Positions 25,001-34,520 of a stretch of DNA of 64,000 bases are shown one piece after another; the stretch's first letter is position 1, and every line of letters begins with the position of its first letter. The translations under genes and the position numbers were made by a program. The DNA is from Aptenodytes patagonicus (lineage: Eukaryota; Chordata; Aves; Sphenisciformes; Spheniscidae). Below the pieces are notes generated by a model. The model searched no databases, had not been told where the DNA came from, and worked only from the letters and a program-made list of their open reading frames with translations. The stretch is from NCBI RefSeq assembly GCF_965638725.1, contig NC_134975.1, positions 2,120,179 to 2,184,178 on the forward strand, given 5' to 3'.

Positions 25001-27864
25001 GACAGCACCTTTCCCAAAATGCTTCTTGTCTGAACAGAGAAGCAGGAGCAGAGAGCAGTGAAGCGAAGCAAAGCAAAAGCACTCCGATGCTCGCAGTCAG
25101 TTTTCAGCAGAAGGGGTGTGAGTATTGGGATCTTCCAGGTCTCACTGTTAGAGACCTAATCCTTTCTTCTTGATATCTTAACACGTGGCTGTAGACATCC
25201 CATCAGTAGTCCAGTCTGCTGACTGGCTGCTTTGTCCTGGCACAAAACCAGAGTGGCACGCTGTGTGTGTGTGCATGCATGAGGCTGAGAACCAGAGGAT
25301 GATGCTGCAGCAGAGCCAGAAAGGGGCATTGCAAGTGGCACAAGTAAGTGGCCTCTGGGGCTACCAGGAGCCAACTGGGCCATTTGTTCTCTCCGTCTGA
25401 GGCATCTCAGGGATTGTGATAGAGCATCCCTCCGCAGGGCTGGGGTCAACCTGTGGGACTGGCTGTAGGGAACAGCCTCTCATTTTAAGGCAGCTTCCCC
25501 CTTTGCTGCTGGGATGGTAAATGATTGAATGTGTTGACTGTTGTTCTAAGTCCGTCTTTGACCCTCAAATCAAGTTTCAGTTCCTGAACTTGCTCCTAAT
25601 CCTTAGCTGCTCTTTTTTACCCTCCCCCAAACTGCTCAGTTTCTTTCCTGTTCCCAAACCATACCCGTCCACTGGACTGAACTGCTTACATCTTGGCTTC
25701 TTATACAGCGTCCCTCTTAGCAGTCGTTCTTCCTTGCAAAGGCTTTTAACATGAGCTTTGCAGCAGAAGAATCACCCAGATCTGGCCTTATTTCCTGGAA
25801 AATCATGCCTGAACACAGAAGAAGTGACCAAGGCTTGGTCCTCAGAGGCCTCTACCTCTATGCTGCTCAGGTAGGGCTTCAAACAGGGGCTCCATGACTT
25901 GGCTTTTCTGTCTTCCACGTGGACATATCTGGATGGAAAATAAATGCTAGCAGATCTGGAACATCCTGCTTGAAAACCATCAGCAGCAAACTCCTGTGTT
26001 GTCAACTATCTGAGGAATTAGCCGCTCAGGCTTGAGACCATCTGAATTCCTGATTAAAAAGACAAGTTCTCTTTGACAAGGAAGTGTCATTACTTTCCTC
26101 TGGAATGAGGGCCTAAGGCAGATGGCTGAAGTTTGCCACTTGATATACCACTTGAAGCTACAGCCTTCAAAGCTAAATGCAGGAGCTGCTAGCACTAAAG
26201 TCAAAGCCACCCAACTAAGGTGGGGTATTTGTATCTTCTGTCCATCAGGCCCTGTAATGCACACTTAGCAGGTCACCAGATTGGGTTTATCAGTAGGCCT
26301 GCAGGCTCTCTCACTTCTTCCATCCCTGTTCGCACAGAACAGGCTAGTGCATGTGGTCTGGCTCACGTACATATTGTCACTGCGTGGTCTTGTCCCATCT
26401 CCCCTACCCCCATCCTTTCTGCTGAGGTCTGGTTTCTGAGCAGGGCTAACATCCACATAAACCCCGACTTCTTGATCTGGCTAGTCAAAGGACCAGTCCT
26501 GCAGCACATGCAACACAACGCCCCTGGGTGGTTTCCAAACCAGAGGTTCTGCAAATTCACATTGCCAAGATCTGCGCTTGGAAAAGCACAGGCGTGGAGG
26601 CTGCCATGCTCCTCCATCCAGGGTCAGCCCCCTGGTACCACCACATGCCTGTTTGCACATGTAGGTGTGGTTGGTTCACAACTATTCAGTTTAGATAGAT
26701 GCTGTGGGAGATGGTTCCCCTGCCCTTCTCCTTCCCAGCGTGAATTCAGGTCCTCTTAAAGGTAGAGTTAAAACAAACAAACAAAAAAAATCCCAAGCCA
26801 TAGTAGCTTGGCATTGAGTGCCTGTATTGTAGACTGCAGTGAAGCAATCCTCCTGGGAGATTACCATCTGTTTACAGAGCACCAGGGCTTTGCAGAAACC
26901 TGCCTCGGCTAGATGAGTTGTTTTCCTTTGAGAAAACCTTCTGCCTTCTCATGGATCTTAAGAGATGAAAGCGACACTTTCTTGGCTAAGCCCGCAACCC
27001 CTCACAATAAAAACCACAGAGGAGGGAGGTGGGTGGGGGGTCTCCCTTGCCCACCGCATTGCTATAGAGGTGAATTTCCATCTCTCTTTAGCAGTTGGAG
27101 AATAATTTGAGCTGCTGCCTTAATCAGCGTCACCGCCCATGGCTGTTTGTCCACTATGGGAGCCAAGGCCTGCTCTGTCCGGCACCATGCCTGCGTGGCC
27201 CTGCCTTTGCTGCTCAGGCAGGGCAGGGTCCCCAAGGGGAGAGCTGCCTGCCCTCCCCAGGGACACATGGGGTGACGGGTGCAGCAAAGGAGATGCATGG
27301 GCTACCTGATGCTGCTGACTATGGATGCGGCCCAGCTTCACCTAGAGATGATGCTAATGCTTGTTAAAACAGATAGCACTGAAGGGATAACTAATTGGGT
27401 AATTAGCCTAATATTCAGAGCCTGGCAATGATTAGCTGAAGGCCTTCATAAGTCTCCTGAGAGACTGGTTAGTATCTGCTTTCCCACCACCACCCTCATC
27501 CCCATGCTGCACTGTGGTCCTCAGTAGCTCACCTTACCTTCTCAATTAGGGTCACAAACTGGTTGTTGAGCAATTTGATGTCCTCTTTCTCCTGCTGCCG
27601 GATGGCTTGGAAGTCGGGGTCAATATCGAGGTGCACGGGGGCCAGGAGTCTTCCATCGATGGAGAAGGAGGGGTAAGAGGAGCATTGGTATCCGCCATCT
27701 CCGTGGAGGCTGAGAGCGCTGTAGCCATTGCTGGCTACCCCGTTGGGACTGCAGCGGCCCAGGCAATCTGGGGATGTGCTGGCTGCTTTTCCTCTGCTCA
27801 TCTTCCCTGACACCTCCCAAGAGGAGAGGGAGCCACTGGTGAAGGCTTTGCAAGGGTTAGTCAT
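12897..27864 (-). CDS. KRT80: KRT80-like type II keratin (gene span, 9 coding exons)
   Basis: This gene encodes a 489-residue type II intermediate-filament protein expected to pair with a type I keratin in the epithelial cytoskeleton. Coding exons, in order: 27538-27864, 23762-23976, 18394-18454, 17264-17359, 14567-14731, 13930-14055, 13614-13834, 13190-13245 and 12897-13099 (1470 nt with stop, all splice sites GT-AG). Residues 1-91 are the head, 92-404 the rod and 405-489 the tail. KRT80 is indicated by YEDEI...[10 protein letters not shown] in exon 3, the [22 protein letters not shown] stretch in exon 5, [17 protein letters not shown] in exon 6, and an unusual 56-bp exon 8 whose [10 protein letters not shown] resembles the start of the human KRT80 tail. 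The rod-end motifs are degenerate ([31 protein letters not shown]), as in KRT80. The start at 27864 is the first ATG in frame and has A at -3. It lies head-to-head with the KRT7-like gene, the mammalian arrangement. No frameshift or premature stop is seen. Assignment is by eye, without a search. Confidence 0.9.
13190..13245 (-). CDS. KRT80: KRT80-like exon 8 (56 bp)
   Basis: Residues 404-423 (both end codons split): [19 protein letters not shown]. Other type II keratins have 35 bp here with a G-VNI motif. This exon lacks that motif and resembles the human KRT80 tail start (TVVSAVQSR). Acceptor TTCACAG, donor GTAAGT. Confidence 0.85.
13614..13834 (-). CDS. KRT80: KRT80-like exon 7
   Basis: A 221-bp exon, residues 331-404 (last codon split AG|C), holding the end of coil 2 with [16 protein letters not shown] and [10 protein letters not shown]. 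Acceptor CACCAG, donor GTAAGC. Confidence 0.94.
13930..14055 (-). CDS. KRT80: KRT80-like exon 6
   Basis: A 126-bp exon of exactly 42 codons, residues 289-330, from [16 protein letters not shown] to SCIVSQKSQ, in coil 2. Acceptor CTGCAG, donor GTGTGT. Confidence 0.92.
14567..14731 (-). CDS. KRT80: KRT80-like exon 5
   Basis: A 165-bp exon, residues 234-288, the L12/coil 2 region, with [20 protein letters not shown] and ending ALTRRK. Acceptor ATTCAG. The donor GTATTT is weak, but exon length and frame fit exactly. Confidence 0.93.
14732..17263 (-). other. KRT80-like intron 4
   Basis: A 2.5-kb intron. It holds a MIR-like relic near 16.44-16.60 kb and a short direct repeat at 15884-15919 (two TTAATC-TTGAGC-like units 20 bp apart), followed by a TGTTTATTGCAAAT stretch. 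No exon seen. Confidence 0.75.
16440..16600 (-). mobile_element. MIR/CORE-SINE-like relic (reverse)
   Basis: CTCTGTGCCTCAGTTTCCCC is the reverse complement of the MIR core, within KRT80-like intron 4. Flanks are degenerate. Confidence 0.55.
17264..17359 (-). CDS. KRT80: KRT80-like exon 4
   Basis: A 96-bp exon, residues 202-233, starting [16 protein letters not shown] and ending KKTIYKE. It is part of coil 1B and linker L12. Acceptor CTGCAG, donor GTAAAA. Confidence 0.93.
17360..18393 (-). other. KRT80-like intron 3
   Basis: A 1.03-kb intron with two long T tracts (17551-17564 and 17820-17836). Nothing else recognised. Confidence 0.75.
18394..18454 (-). CDS. KRT80: KRT80-like exon 3
   Basis: A 61-bp exon, residues 181-201, reading [20 protein letters not shown]. 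The MEYTF stretch replaces the ENEFV of most type II keratins and resembles MEFTF of human KRT80. Acceptor CCTTAG, donor GTCAGT. Confidence 0.93.
19110..19250 (+). mobile_element. Possible CR1 LINE 3' fragment
   Basis: GCAGGTGTTTAAAAACAGGT followed by TTGATAAGGCAGGACC resembles the end region of sauropsid CR1 elements. No coding part is present. Needs a repeat search. Confidence 0.35.
20370..20440. promoter_or_regulatory. Candidate intronic enhancer in the KRT80-like gene
   Basis: Within about 65 bp lie an AP-1 consensus TGACTCA (20375-20381), a TEAD-type CATTCCA (20395-20401) and a perfect inverted pair of GATA sites, TTATCTC-CTTA-GAGATAA (20419-20436). AP-1 with TEAD is a common pairing in epithelial enhancers. 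Function is inferred from motifs only. Confidence 0.35.
22660..22890 (-). mobile_element. MIR/CORE-SINE-like relic (reverse)
   Basis: In reverse orientation: GCTCTGCCACCAGCTCACTC, TGAGTAAGACATTTAAC, then CTGTAAAGTGGAGGTATCAG and GCAAAGAGCTTTAAGATCCT, the typical order of a MIR-type SINE. The best preserved of the relics; lies in KRT80-like intron 2. Confidence 0.65.
23762..23976 (-). CDS. KRT80: KRT80-like exon 2
   Basis: Residues 110 to 181 (last codon split AA|A). It begins [15 protein letters not shown], completing coil 1A, and runs through coil 1B. It is 215 bp, six longer than the 209 bp of the other two keratins here, giving a rod two residues longer. Acceptor CTGCAG, donor GTAGGT. Confidence 0.92.
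23977..27537 (-). other. KRT80-like intron 1
   Basis: A 3.56-kb intron. No coding exon, tRNA or clear mobile element seen. Near 27375-27450, beside exon 1, is an AT-rich stretch with several TAATTG/TAATTA homeobox-type cores. Confidence 0.8.
27538..27864 (-). CDS. KRT80: KRT80-like exon 1
   Basis: Residues 1-109: the whole head plus the first part of coil 1A. The head is short, serine-rich, lacks the glycine loops of epidermal keratins and carries cysteines at 5, 34, 38 and 61. The exon ends in phase 0 after IEK with donor GTAAGG, the usual type II boundary. The open frame continues upstream of the ATG, but only through a GTG, so 27864 is the start. Confidence 0.92.
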
Positions 27865-27879
27865 GCTCAGCTTGTGGCT

Positions 27880-27925
27880 CTGCAGCTTGAGGGGAAGGGA
27901 GGGAAAGGGGGAGGAAAAAAAAGAG
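27880..27925 (-). other. Possible splice acceptor just upstream of the KRT80-like start codon
   Basis: On the minus strand an almost unbroken pyrimidine run of about 40 nt ends in CTGCAG, only 15 nt before the ATG. This is what a 5' UTR intron acceptor looks like, so transcription may start well upstream. No obvious TATA box lies within 150 bp of the ATG, which fits. Inference only. Confidence 0.4.
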
Positions 27926-30900
27926 ATGAAGTTTTCTTGCTGCTGCTGCCTCAAAGGGAAGGAGAGTAGTGGCACGCTGAGGAGTTTGGTCGGCTTAATT
28001 CCTGTCTCCTCAGCTCGTGGGTTGGCTAATGAATTACAAGCACCTGTTCTCCTATGTTCATTAAACGGAGGAGGGTGTAACCATTGATGTAATCCAGATC
28101 AACCTGTTGGCTTCTTTTTTTTTTTTTTTCCCCTCCTCTCTCTGTACCCTCCTTTCTTCAGGAGCTTGTTTGTGTGGTGAGGGCATAGGCACTCACAGCA
28201 AAAACAAATCACTCACAGGTAATTCGCTGGGCCCCAAGCGGCTGCTTTCCTCATCCTTAAATGGTGAAGAAAGCAATCAAAGGTGCTGGGCTGCAGCAGG
28301 CTTGGGGAGAACAGCTCTAAGCATGGCTGCTGCGCTAGTGCTTGGCGCGTGGAGCTTGGGTTCAGCCCCTGGCTGGTTTCCAGCCAAAATCTGCAGGAAG
28401 GAATTGTAAACTTTTTTTTTTTTTGTGGGGGAGTATATAAAATCATAAAGAAAGAGTCTGAATTGGCTAAGGGTAGGAGTTTGGAAACGCATCTCAAGCT
28501 TATTGTGATTAGAGGTGCTCATGGTCTTTCTTGACCACATAGGCACATCACAGAAGCTTCTGGTGCTCTGAGTGTTTTAGGGACGATAAGTCTGGTTTTG
28601 AGACCCCTGGGTGTGGGGACCAAGAGTCCTGAGGTTATTCAGTCATCTGGTCTGGCAACAACGGAGACCTTCAAAACCTCTAGACACCAAGTTGGATCTC
28701 CAAAGTGCCAAAGTCCATCTTTGACTGCTGCACTCCCGCTCCTTGAAAGCCCTTTAAAAGCTGGCACTGGAGACATCAAAAGCCACTGTCATTTAATGAA
28801 TTCTAGGCTGCTAAGGTGGCACGCCCTTAAATACCTGTTTGGACCTAGGTATAAATCGATGTTGGACGTGGCTTTCTTGAAAGCATTTTCCTGCTTTAAC
28901 TCAGTTTCTCATGTGAAAAATCAGGACAGAAGAGCACCCGTTTCTGCCTCTTTCTGTCTGTTGCATTGCAGTGTTCTCAGGAAAGGGGATGGTGGTCTCT
29001 GGCCAAAATTGAGAATTTCCATTTTATGGGAAAACTGCTGTTTTACGGTCTGGTTCTGCCCCATGTTGGAAGACAAGCTGGGAATTTCCCTGCCAAGTGA
29101 AGTGAAAGAAGGGTTGGATCTGTCACAGACCTGCTTCAACAAGAAACATATCTGATGATGTAGCCTTCTGTCTTAAGAAGGACTTCAGAAGGAAGATGAC
29201 CCATTCCAGTAGGGTTAACCTTTTCTTCAAGCATAGTTTCAATATTTTGCCAAGAACAGTGTGCTTCCACATGGCATGCCCATCTTGCCAAAACACCCTT
29301 TCCAGGGAAAATGTTTCTGCTGATGATCCATTTGAATACCAAGTCCCTCACTCAACAGATCCTTGTTAGGACTTTTCAGTTTAATCCTGGTGGTTTATTT
29401 TTAAGGATCAAAACAAAATTTATGGCTGGGAGATGACAAAGCTCATGGCTCTTGAAAGGTGAGGTGAGATTATCTGTCTCATCATGGGCTGCTCGTTTGT
29501 GGCTTTGCGGTTGCAGGCACATCAGTGTTCCTGATTAGCATCAGGTCATGGGGTCACCTGGCAGGTTTTTTGTGCTTCATCTGGTACTGAGGGCAGTTGT
29601 GATGGCTCCCTAGGAATGATCCCTCTGAGGGAAGGAGATGGAGGTGAAATTAGTCTAGTTCAATTTAATAGTGGCTGGGAGCAGTGTTCTGCACTGAGCT
29701 AGGCAGGCTATTGCACGATTATGTTTTGCAAGATCCCAGGAAGCACTGCTGCAGAGAAAGCACTGCTGGTCATTGCATCAGCAACCACATCGGCCTGAGC
29801 ATCAATCCCTACTCCTTTCTCCTCTAAGTATCAATTCTTTCTCTCCCCCCCCCTTTTTTTTTTCTTGAAATGAAATTTCTAACACTGGATCCAGCCTGTG
29901 AGGATATCCAGTTTGGTTGAAATGGCATCTCCTGGTGCAGAATGGCACAAAAAACTCTCCTGGTGATCAGATCTAATTGTAACATGTTGCTTGGTGCCTT
30001 TTGATTCCCGGTTCCTGTATAGCATTGTGTACTATATCCCATATCCTCTCTGTTAGGTGCAGGGGGCAGGGCCGAATCATTCTGCCACAGAAAGATGCAG
30101 AAGGATGATGGTTTAGGATTAAAGCTGCCTTTAATGTTTGGGAAAGGCAGGGTGGAAAGCCATTTTCCAGTGGGAGCATCAGGGCCACTCTACTCTAGAT
30201 GAGCAAGGCTTTTCAAAGTCCTGCCTCCTTCCAGAAGGATGGGTATAATTTGCAATAACCCACTAAGGAAAGTGTGTGCAAGTGGTCATCTCTGCTGGCA
30301 GGTGATGTGAGGATGTGTGGGAAGAACTTGCAGAGAGAGTATTAACCTGCTTTCTAACCTTTCTGGGTGCCAAGGCTGAAGCTCCTGTTGTCCCACCTGC
30401 TAGGCAGAGCGGCAAGGTGGGGATCCAAGCTTACCCCATTAAGGGGAGACATTGCTGCTCATGGTGCTGGGTCCTAGGGGGACCCTAATTTCAGTCTAGC
30501 CAGCGCATTGCTCCATGGCAATGCCCAATGGCCTGATGCTGAAATGATACTGCTCTTTGGTATCACAGGTGTACTTAGCAGTGCAGAAACCTGTCACCCC
30601 ATGCTGTCTTTTCAAGGATGAAGGGAGGGCTGCTTTACACAGTGGCAGCCAAAGCCTTGCTGCGTGTTTTTCTCCCTTGCTGTCTTCCCTGCCCTGTGGG
30701 AGAGGCAGTGCTGAGTCAGGGTGTTTCTTCCCTTCCTGCTGATGTTCACGATGCTCCTCCTTGGCCAGGTATTTGGTTCAATTTGGAATGGGCTGGTCTC
30801 CAAAATCGGGCTTTAAGATTTGTCACCAGCCTTCTTGGCTACACAGCAAAACAAGCTAAAAAAGGATGTGGACAAGAGAAAGGTGGTAACAAGGTGGAGA

Positions 30901-32229
30901 AGGCTCTGGAGGATGCAATGAGGGGTCCAGTCACCTCCAGCTAAACTGCTGTGTCCTCCTACTCCCATAGTGTTGCTGCCTGTGTCCTTGTGGCCTGGTC
31001 TAGCTTGTCTCCTGATCCATTTGGATGGAGTCGTCACCATCCAAAGATGGTGAGTGGTCCCAGGATCTCCCATTCTGGATATGTCTGGAGCAAGGCAACG
31101 TGTTGCTTTGGGTTTGCAGTGTGGTTGTTTAGTAGGTTGAGGTTTGGGGTTGGGCACAGGGTGGCTTAAACCATCACAGGGTGGCTTGGGGGTGCTTAAA
31201 TCTTTGCAGACAAACCTAGAGAGTCTTGTCACCCTTCCCTTGATACGTGGAGATTTATCCCGGCCATCTGGAAAATCACCTTTTAGGGTTATTGGCTCAA
31301 TAGGTATATGCATAGTGGAATAATTTATTTATCAAAATTCCATAAGTAATTGCTGTTTATTAAGTATGGGTAATGTATGAAGCATAAACAACGAATCAGC
31401 GTTTGCCCCAAGGAATCCGAAGGATTAAGGTTAAGCAAGACAGAGACAGGGCTGAGGGATGCAGAGAGCCGTGGAGGTAATGAGTGGGTCAGCAGGATTT
31501 ATTTAAGCCTCATCAGGCACGCGAGGAGCGTCTGGAGTGGGAACCGTGTGCGTTAAGCCAAATGACACATTGCAGGGGAATGGCTGATATTGTGGCCACA
31601 AGTAGGATGAGGCAGAGCAGCTGCAGGTTCCTGGTTCCAGAGAGCAAGGTTCAGTCCACTTGAGTTCACTTCAGGTTTAAAAAAAAAAAAAAAAGGGCTG
31701 ATTTTGTTAAATGTTTGTTTTGCTTTTGTTAAATTTGGCTGCTGGCCCTCATCCTGTGACAGGAGAGGCATTTACCTGCTCTGTGGCATAGGCTGGAGAT
31801 AGGTTGATTATATGGCGTCACAGGCCAGCAACGCTGCCCAGAGCTGGGTTTGTGGTGAGGGGCTTTGATTGCAGAGATGCTTTAGTTCAGCTCTGTTTCT
31901 CAGCCCATCTCTGCAGTGCCTGATGGAGAAGGGAAGGTGCTGGGCTGGGCTGGAGGCATGCCCAGACCAGTGCTGTGGTAGGACAGCCAGGGACATGCCA
32001 GTGACCACAGGGCTGCATGCTAATTTGGGCACCCATGTGGTTTGCCATTGCTCTCCTTTGTCTGACCCTTCCCAACCCTGGGGGACAGTGGATGGGTGCT
32101 GAGGGAAGCACTGTAGCCACCCTGCCCACGCTGGGATTGGGGCATGATGGCTGGGGACAGGAGAATTTTACCTCAGACTGTGGGTCTTTGTGGTCCCTGG
32201 TTTGGGGAATGGTTGGGGATAGCTTTGCA

Positions 32230-32420
32230 GCCTTCCCTAGCTCCACTCCATCCCTGCTCTTGCCTTCTCTCTCACTTATTACTTCTTTCCATGCTCATTC
32301 GCCCTTCTAGTGTCACATTTCCATTCTCATCTCCTCCTTTCATTCCTTTATGTGCCTACCCAGAGCCATCCACATCCCCTTCCTCCTGCCAGCCCCCTTC
32401 CCTCCTTCCTCCTTGTTGAT
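32230..32420. repeat. Pyrimidine-rich tract
   Basis: About 190 bp strongly biased to C and T on the + strand, without a regular unit. Confidence 0.6.
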
Positions 32421-34229
32421 TTCTGGGTGAAACAGTGAGTAGCTAAAACTGCCGTCTAAATCACTTCCCCCAAAATAGACATCACTTGCAAAGAATTTAT
32501 AGAAGGGTTTGGAAAGCAGGATGGGACGTGCCCACATCTGCTTCACACTCAGGAAGGTTTCCAACCCATCTGCCACGCTTTTGCTCACGTAGTTTCCAGG
32601 AAACTTCAGGTATTGAAAAAAAATAAGTAGGACTAATTAAGTGGTGGTGACATCACTTGTTTCTGCTGGAGTGCTGCAGGCTCTTCCCTTCCCACTGTAC
32701 AAAAAGGCTGGGTGATAGCATCCATGCCTGGGGCTGGGGAAGCAGCTGCTGGATGCTAGATCTCCCCCAGGCAGCCGCATCGTATCATCTCCCAAATAAA
32801 GTGACTCTGCTTCATCTTAGAAACTGCTGCTTTATTTTCTCAGTTGAAGGCTGTCCCAAAGTCTATGATTCTCCGTGTGTTCTCGGCTGTCAATCATCCC
32901 CACTTGTCCTTGTGTCAGCCACTCTTTGAGCGCACTCTTGAGCTATGCTGGGAGCCTGAAGATTGCCAGTTCCTTTTCTAATAACCTGTCCTGTTACTTT
33001 GGCAAATGGCTTCTCCTTTCTCAATGTCCCTGCTTATAAAAAGAGCATAAATGAGACACACAATGTGAGGATTTACTGCTTCGTGTTTCTCAATCCACAC
33101 TTGAGCAAATGACTTCATTCCTTTTAGACAGCACCCAGTATCCACCACTCTGATTACAATCTGGCTCTGTGCTCTTGTGTCACTTTTAATTAGGCATTTT
33201 GTTTCTGCATTGTGTGTCATTCTCACATGGTTTGCAGCATAAATAATGATGTATTGTGTTTCAGTGGGTACTGAGAAGCTTTAGCTCTTAATGAGGTTGC
33301 ACGGATATTTACGAGGCCATCTACCTGTTTCGCAACATTCAGGTTCTGCGGCTAAAATACACTGGGATCTTTTTTGGGGGGAGAAAAGACCTAAAACATC
33401 AAAGTGATAGAAGGTGGATGTTTGCATTGGGAATTGCAGAAACAGATCATTTTGCCCCAGGGTGGGGACTGGTGGCTGATCAGAGCAATCCCAGCCTGCA
33501 GCAGCTTCTCTCCTAAAATTAATGTAGCGGGAGTGAGCCCAGAAATTTAAGGGATGGCACACCAGGTGAGATGTCTTTGGATATATTTTTTCTCTATGAG
33601 GACAGGAATTTGGGCTCCCACTGCATTTATCATCAGGTAGGAGCCACAAGCTGGGAGCAGGGGCATGATGAGGGTGGGAATGGGAGAAGGGGATGGTGTC
33701 ACTGCTTGATGCAGCAGCTGTGTTAGGACAAACTGGGGGACAATTTGCTGTGGGATGCACAAAGATCAGGGTGGGAGCTCCTTGTGCTGGAGAACCAGTG
33801 CCTCTATGCTCCCTCACTTACGGCTGCCTTGTGCCTGCACTTTTCAGAGGCCATGTGCCCAAATCATCAGGCAAAAAGTCTGAGTTTATTTTTTTTTCCT
33901 GGCCACTTATGTGAATTGGATCTCAGCCTCCCACTTTTCACCTTGTGCCACCAACACCTTTCTGGAATAAGTGCAAAGCGGGCGTTCGGCCATGCCTACA
34001 CCTCACCACAGCTTTCCTGGGACGGTTTGTCGTGCTGCATACTTCCCGAATGATGCAACCCAACCCCTCCTCAGCATGGGCAGAGAGGTGCAGGGCACAG
34101 CCTGCTCTGCTCCTGGTCAGTGCTTGAATTACTGCAAAGGGGCAGTTGCTGTGTGCGTGGTTTTGGTGCTGGCTTACCCCCAGGGGCAAGTTAACTCCTG
34201 GAGCCTCCTCTTAGCAGTGCAGCATGCAG

Positions 34230-34520
34230 TTGGGAGCCGCTTGCCGTCCCGACGTGTCTGCAAGGGAAACTTTGGCACCAAATGGTGTGCCCTGTAGCGT
34301 AGCTCAACAGGTTCATAGCGTGCACACGGCGCAGGCACAGGCCCAAGTCAGTACCTTGAGGCAGAGGGAGGAATCGACCGCTTGCTTTGCTCTGTCTCGG
34401 CTTTGCGAGGACAGTTATGACGTGGCATGGCTGGGCTGCATGTGCCCGTGCGATGGCTCCATGTAACCCCACGTGTGTACGTGTGCCAGGGCCATGCCGG
34501 CACTAAGCCCAGAAGCGAGT
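34230..34520. promoter_or_regulatory. CpG-dense block between KRT80-like and KRT7-like genes
   Basis: I count about 19 CpG dinucleotides in 290 bp, and about 26 in 33970-34520, far above the sparse CpG of the rest of the window. It includes a TGACGTGG and a CACGTG core. It could be a small CpG island marking a promoter or enhancer. No gene start is evident. Confidence 0.4.

Noticed and set aside
27975-27975. Earlier start for the KRT80-like protein
   Set aside because: The open frame does extend there, but only through a GTG; the first ATG in frame is at 27864.
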